NCBI GenBank assembly: GCA_902789175.1
Contig: CADANF010000033.1
Location: 1 to 41,688 of the forward strand
Reading direction: 5' to 3'
Length of the DNA: 41,688 bases
From: an uncultured Lachnospiraceae bacterium
Lineage (GTDB): Bacteria > Bacillota > Clostridia > Lachnospirales > Lachnospiraceae
In this document: piece after piece, positions 41,057 through 41,688 of the stretch
Position numbering within the stretch: position 1 is the first letter of the stretch
Layout of the letters: each line of letters begins with the position of its first letter
The notes under the pieces: model-generated
What the model saw: only the letters and a program-made list of their open reading frames with translations
Database searches by the model: none
Told to the model about the DNA's origin: nothing
Made by a program: the position numbers and the translations under genes

Positions 41057-41275
41057 ATGGGACAGATTAGAATTTCACCAGATGAAATGCGTGGAAGGGC
41101 ATCAGAGTACAGAGCTGAAGGAGAGAAGTTAGAAGATATCATTGTAACAATGGCTAACTTACTTGAGAACCTTCAGGGTGAATGGGAAGGTGCTGCCAGT
41201 GAATCGTATGCAGCACGTTATACAGAACTTGAACCTGGATTCAAACAAGCAAGAGAACTTGTAGAAGAACTGTAG
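41057..41275 (+). CDS. WXG100-family type VII secretion target, truncated by frameshift
   Basis: A 72-residue reading frame beginning MGQIRISPDEMRGRASEYRAEGEKLEDII, with the WXG turn as WEGAASESYAARY. WXG100 (EsxA-like) proteins are about 95 residues helical hairpins exported by the type VII (Esx/Yuk) system. Here the frame ends at TAG 41273-41275 right after VEEL, losing most of the second helix. The missing end lies directly downstream one frame back. ATG 41057 has AAGGAGG 12 bases upstream. The gene is followed by a terminator and a DUF4176 gene, both typical for Esx loci. It may be a true mutant or a sequence error. Confidence 0.8.
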   Translation: MGQIRISPDEMRGRASEYRAEGEKLEDIIVTMANLLENLQGEWEGAASESYAARYTELEPGFKQARELVEEL

Positions 41276-41343
41276 CACTTGAAGATGTAGCAACTAAGAT
41301 GGAAGAGACAGATAATAGTATCTCATCAGCTTTCCAGGGCTAA
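41272..41343 (+). pseudogene. Displaced C-terminal part of the WXG100 gene
   Basis: In the -1 frame from 41272 the sequence reads VALEDVATKMEETDNSISSAF, then Gln-Gly and TAA at 41341-41343. Added to the 72 residues before it, this gives a protein of 95 residues, exactly the usual WXG100 length, with the usual second helix. One missing base near 41270-41272 explains the break. No slippery heptamer is visible at the shift point. Confidence 0.75.
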
Positions 41344-41354
41344 TAAGAAATGTA

Positions 41355-41388
41355 AAGTCAAGTGTAGTTAGTTACACTTGACTTTTTT
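41355..41388 (+). terminator. Intrinsic terminator after the WXG100 gene
   Basis: AAGTCAAGTGTA pairs with TACACTTGACTT over 12 bp around a 6-base loop, with T at 41383-41388. It is a strong terminator and may make WXG100 the most abundant product of the locus, with read-through to the next gene. Confidence 0.9.
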
Positions 41389-41448
41389 CTCTGTATTAAA
41401 CATGAACATTAATTTTAAATTTTAATTTAGATTTTAAGGAAACTACAT

Positions 41449-41688
41449 ATGGATAACAATGTTGAAATGCTGGACAGATATCTGCCACTTGGAAGTATTG
41501 TTCTGGTAAAAGGAAATGTAAAGAAACTAATGATTGTTGCCAGAGGAGTTCTTACCGGAAATGACAGCAATAAGAAAATATATAATTACGGAGCGGTACT
41601 ATATCCAGAAGGATTAATTGATGAAAGATTAATATTCTTTAATAATTCAGATATTTTTAAAGTAGTAGCAGAAGGATATTCTGATTCA
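41449..41688 (+). CDS. DUF4176 domain protein, start only (partial)
   Basis: The first 80 residues are visible; the gene runs off the window. The sequence starts MDNNVEMLDRYLPLGSIVLVKG and includes KKLMIVARGVL, YNYGAVLYPEGLI and FFNNSDIFKVVAEGYSD. LP.GS.V.LKG, K.LMI.GRG, YPEG and FN..DI..V..EGY are the hallmarks of DUF4176, a small-protein family found next to WXG100 and other type VII secretion genes in Firmicutes. Its role is unknown. The ATG has AAGGA eight bases upstream. Confidence 0.85.
   Translation, partial: MDNNVEMLDRYLPLGSIVLVKGNVKKLMIVARGVLTGNDSNKKIYNYGAVLYPEGLIDERLIFFNNSDIFKVVAEGYSDS

Overview
The window looks like the chromosome of a low-GC anaerobic Firmicute, most likely a Lachnospiraceae-type Clostridium. 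The evidence is a Tad-like locus with a DUF5702 gene, a monomeric group-B-type [FeFe] hydrogenase, a DUF4250 gene, a TAXI-type TRAP transporter and a BceRS-AB-type module. It also has strong AGGAGG ribosome binding sites, several TTG/GTG starts and AT-rich intergenic DNA. Almost every gene is on the + strand. I see no tRNA, rRNA, CRISPR array, transposase or phage gene.

Layout: (1) 1-9013, the distal part of a Tad/Flp-like surface-fibre operon. It holds a partial Flp1-like pilin, DUF5702, two TadE-like pseudopilins and an FHA protein. These are followed by a large VaFE/SpaA sortase-anchored surface protein, a membrane-anchored His/Cys-rich protein and a class B sortase. (2) 9102-15810, a BceRS-type two-component system and a BceAB-type ABC transporter with a duplicated permease gene. 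A promoter with upstream tandem operators precedes the ATPase gene. (3) 15878-20374, a NitT/TauT-type ABC importer, the [FeFe] hydrogenase and an RpiB-family protein with a changed active-site residue. (4) 20431-22351, two paralogous type IV prepilin-like genes, each with its own promoter, separated by stacked terminator hairpins, then DUF4250. (5) 22357-24052, gpmI, followed by a roughly 122-bp palindromic repeat element that begins on the gpmI stop codon. (6) 24270-30619, a CobW/G3E GTPase, DUF1294, a two-gene ABC exporter, a TAXI-TRAP transporter and a cytidylate-kinase-like protein. (7) 30738-34970, a very large hybrid histidine kinase with two membrane sensor modules. (8) 35117-40634, a complete branched-chain amino acid (Liv) ABC transporter and a second cytidylate-kinase-like gene. 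(9) 40636-41688, a 24-bp tandem repeat, a terminator, a regulatory region and the start of a type VII (Esx) secretion locus, with a frameshifted WXG100 gene and a DUF4176 gene running off the end.

How they may work together: region 1 probably builds a Tad-type fibre and a covalently anchored adhesin on the same cell surface. Region 2 is a self-contained sense-and-respond module, typically for cell-wall-active peptides. Regions 6 and 8 are two independent uptake systems, each ending with a cytidylate-kinase-like protein. The most unusual items are the two-sensor hybrid kinase with a degenerate second HisKA, the Tad/sortase hybrid operon with zinc-finger-like modules on a pseudopilin, the operator-flanked pilin promoter and the broken WXG100 gene.
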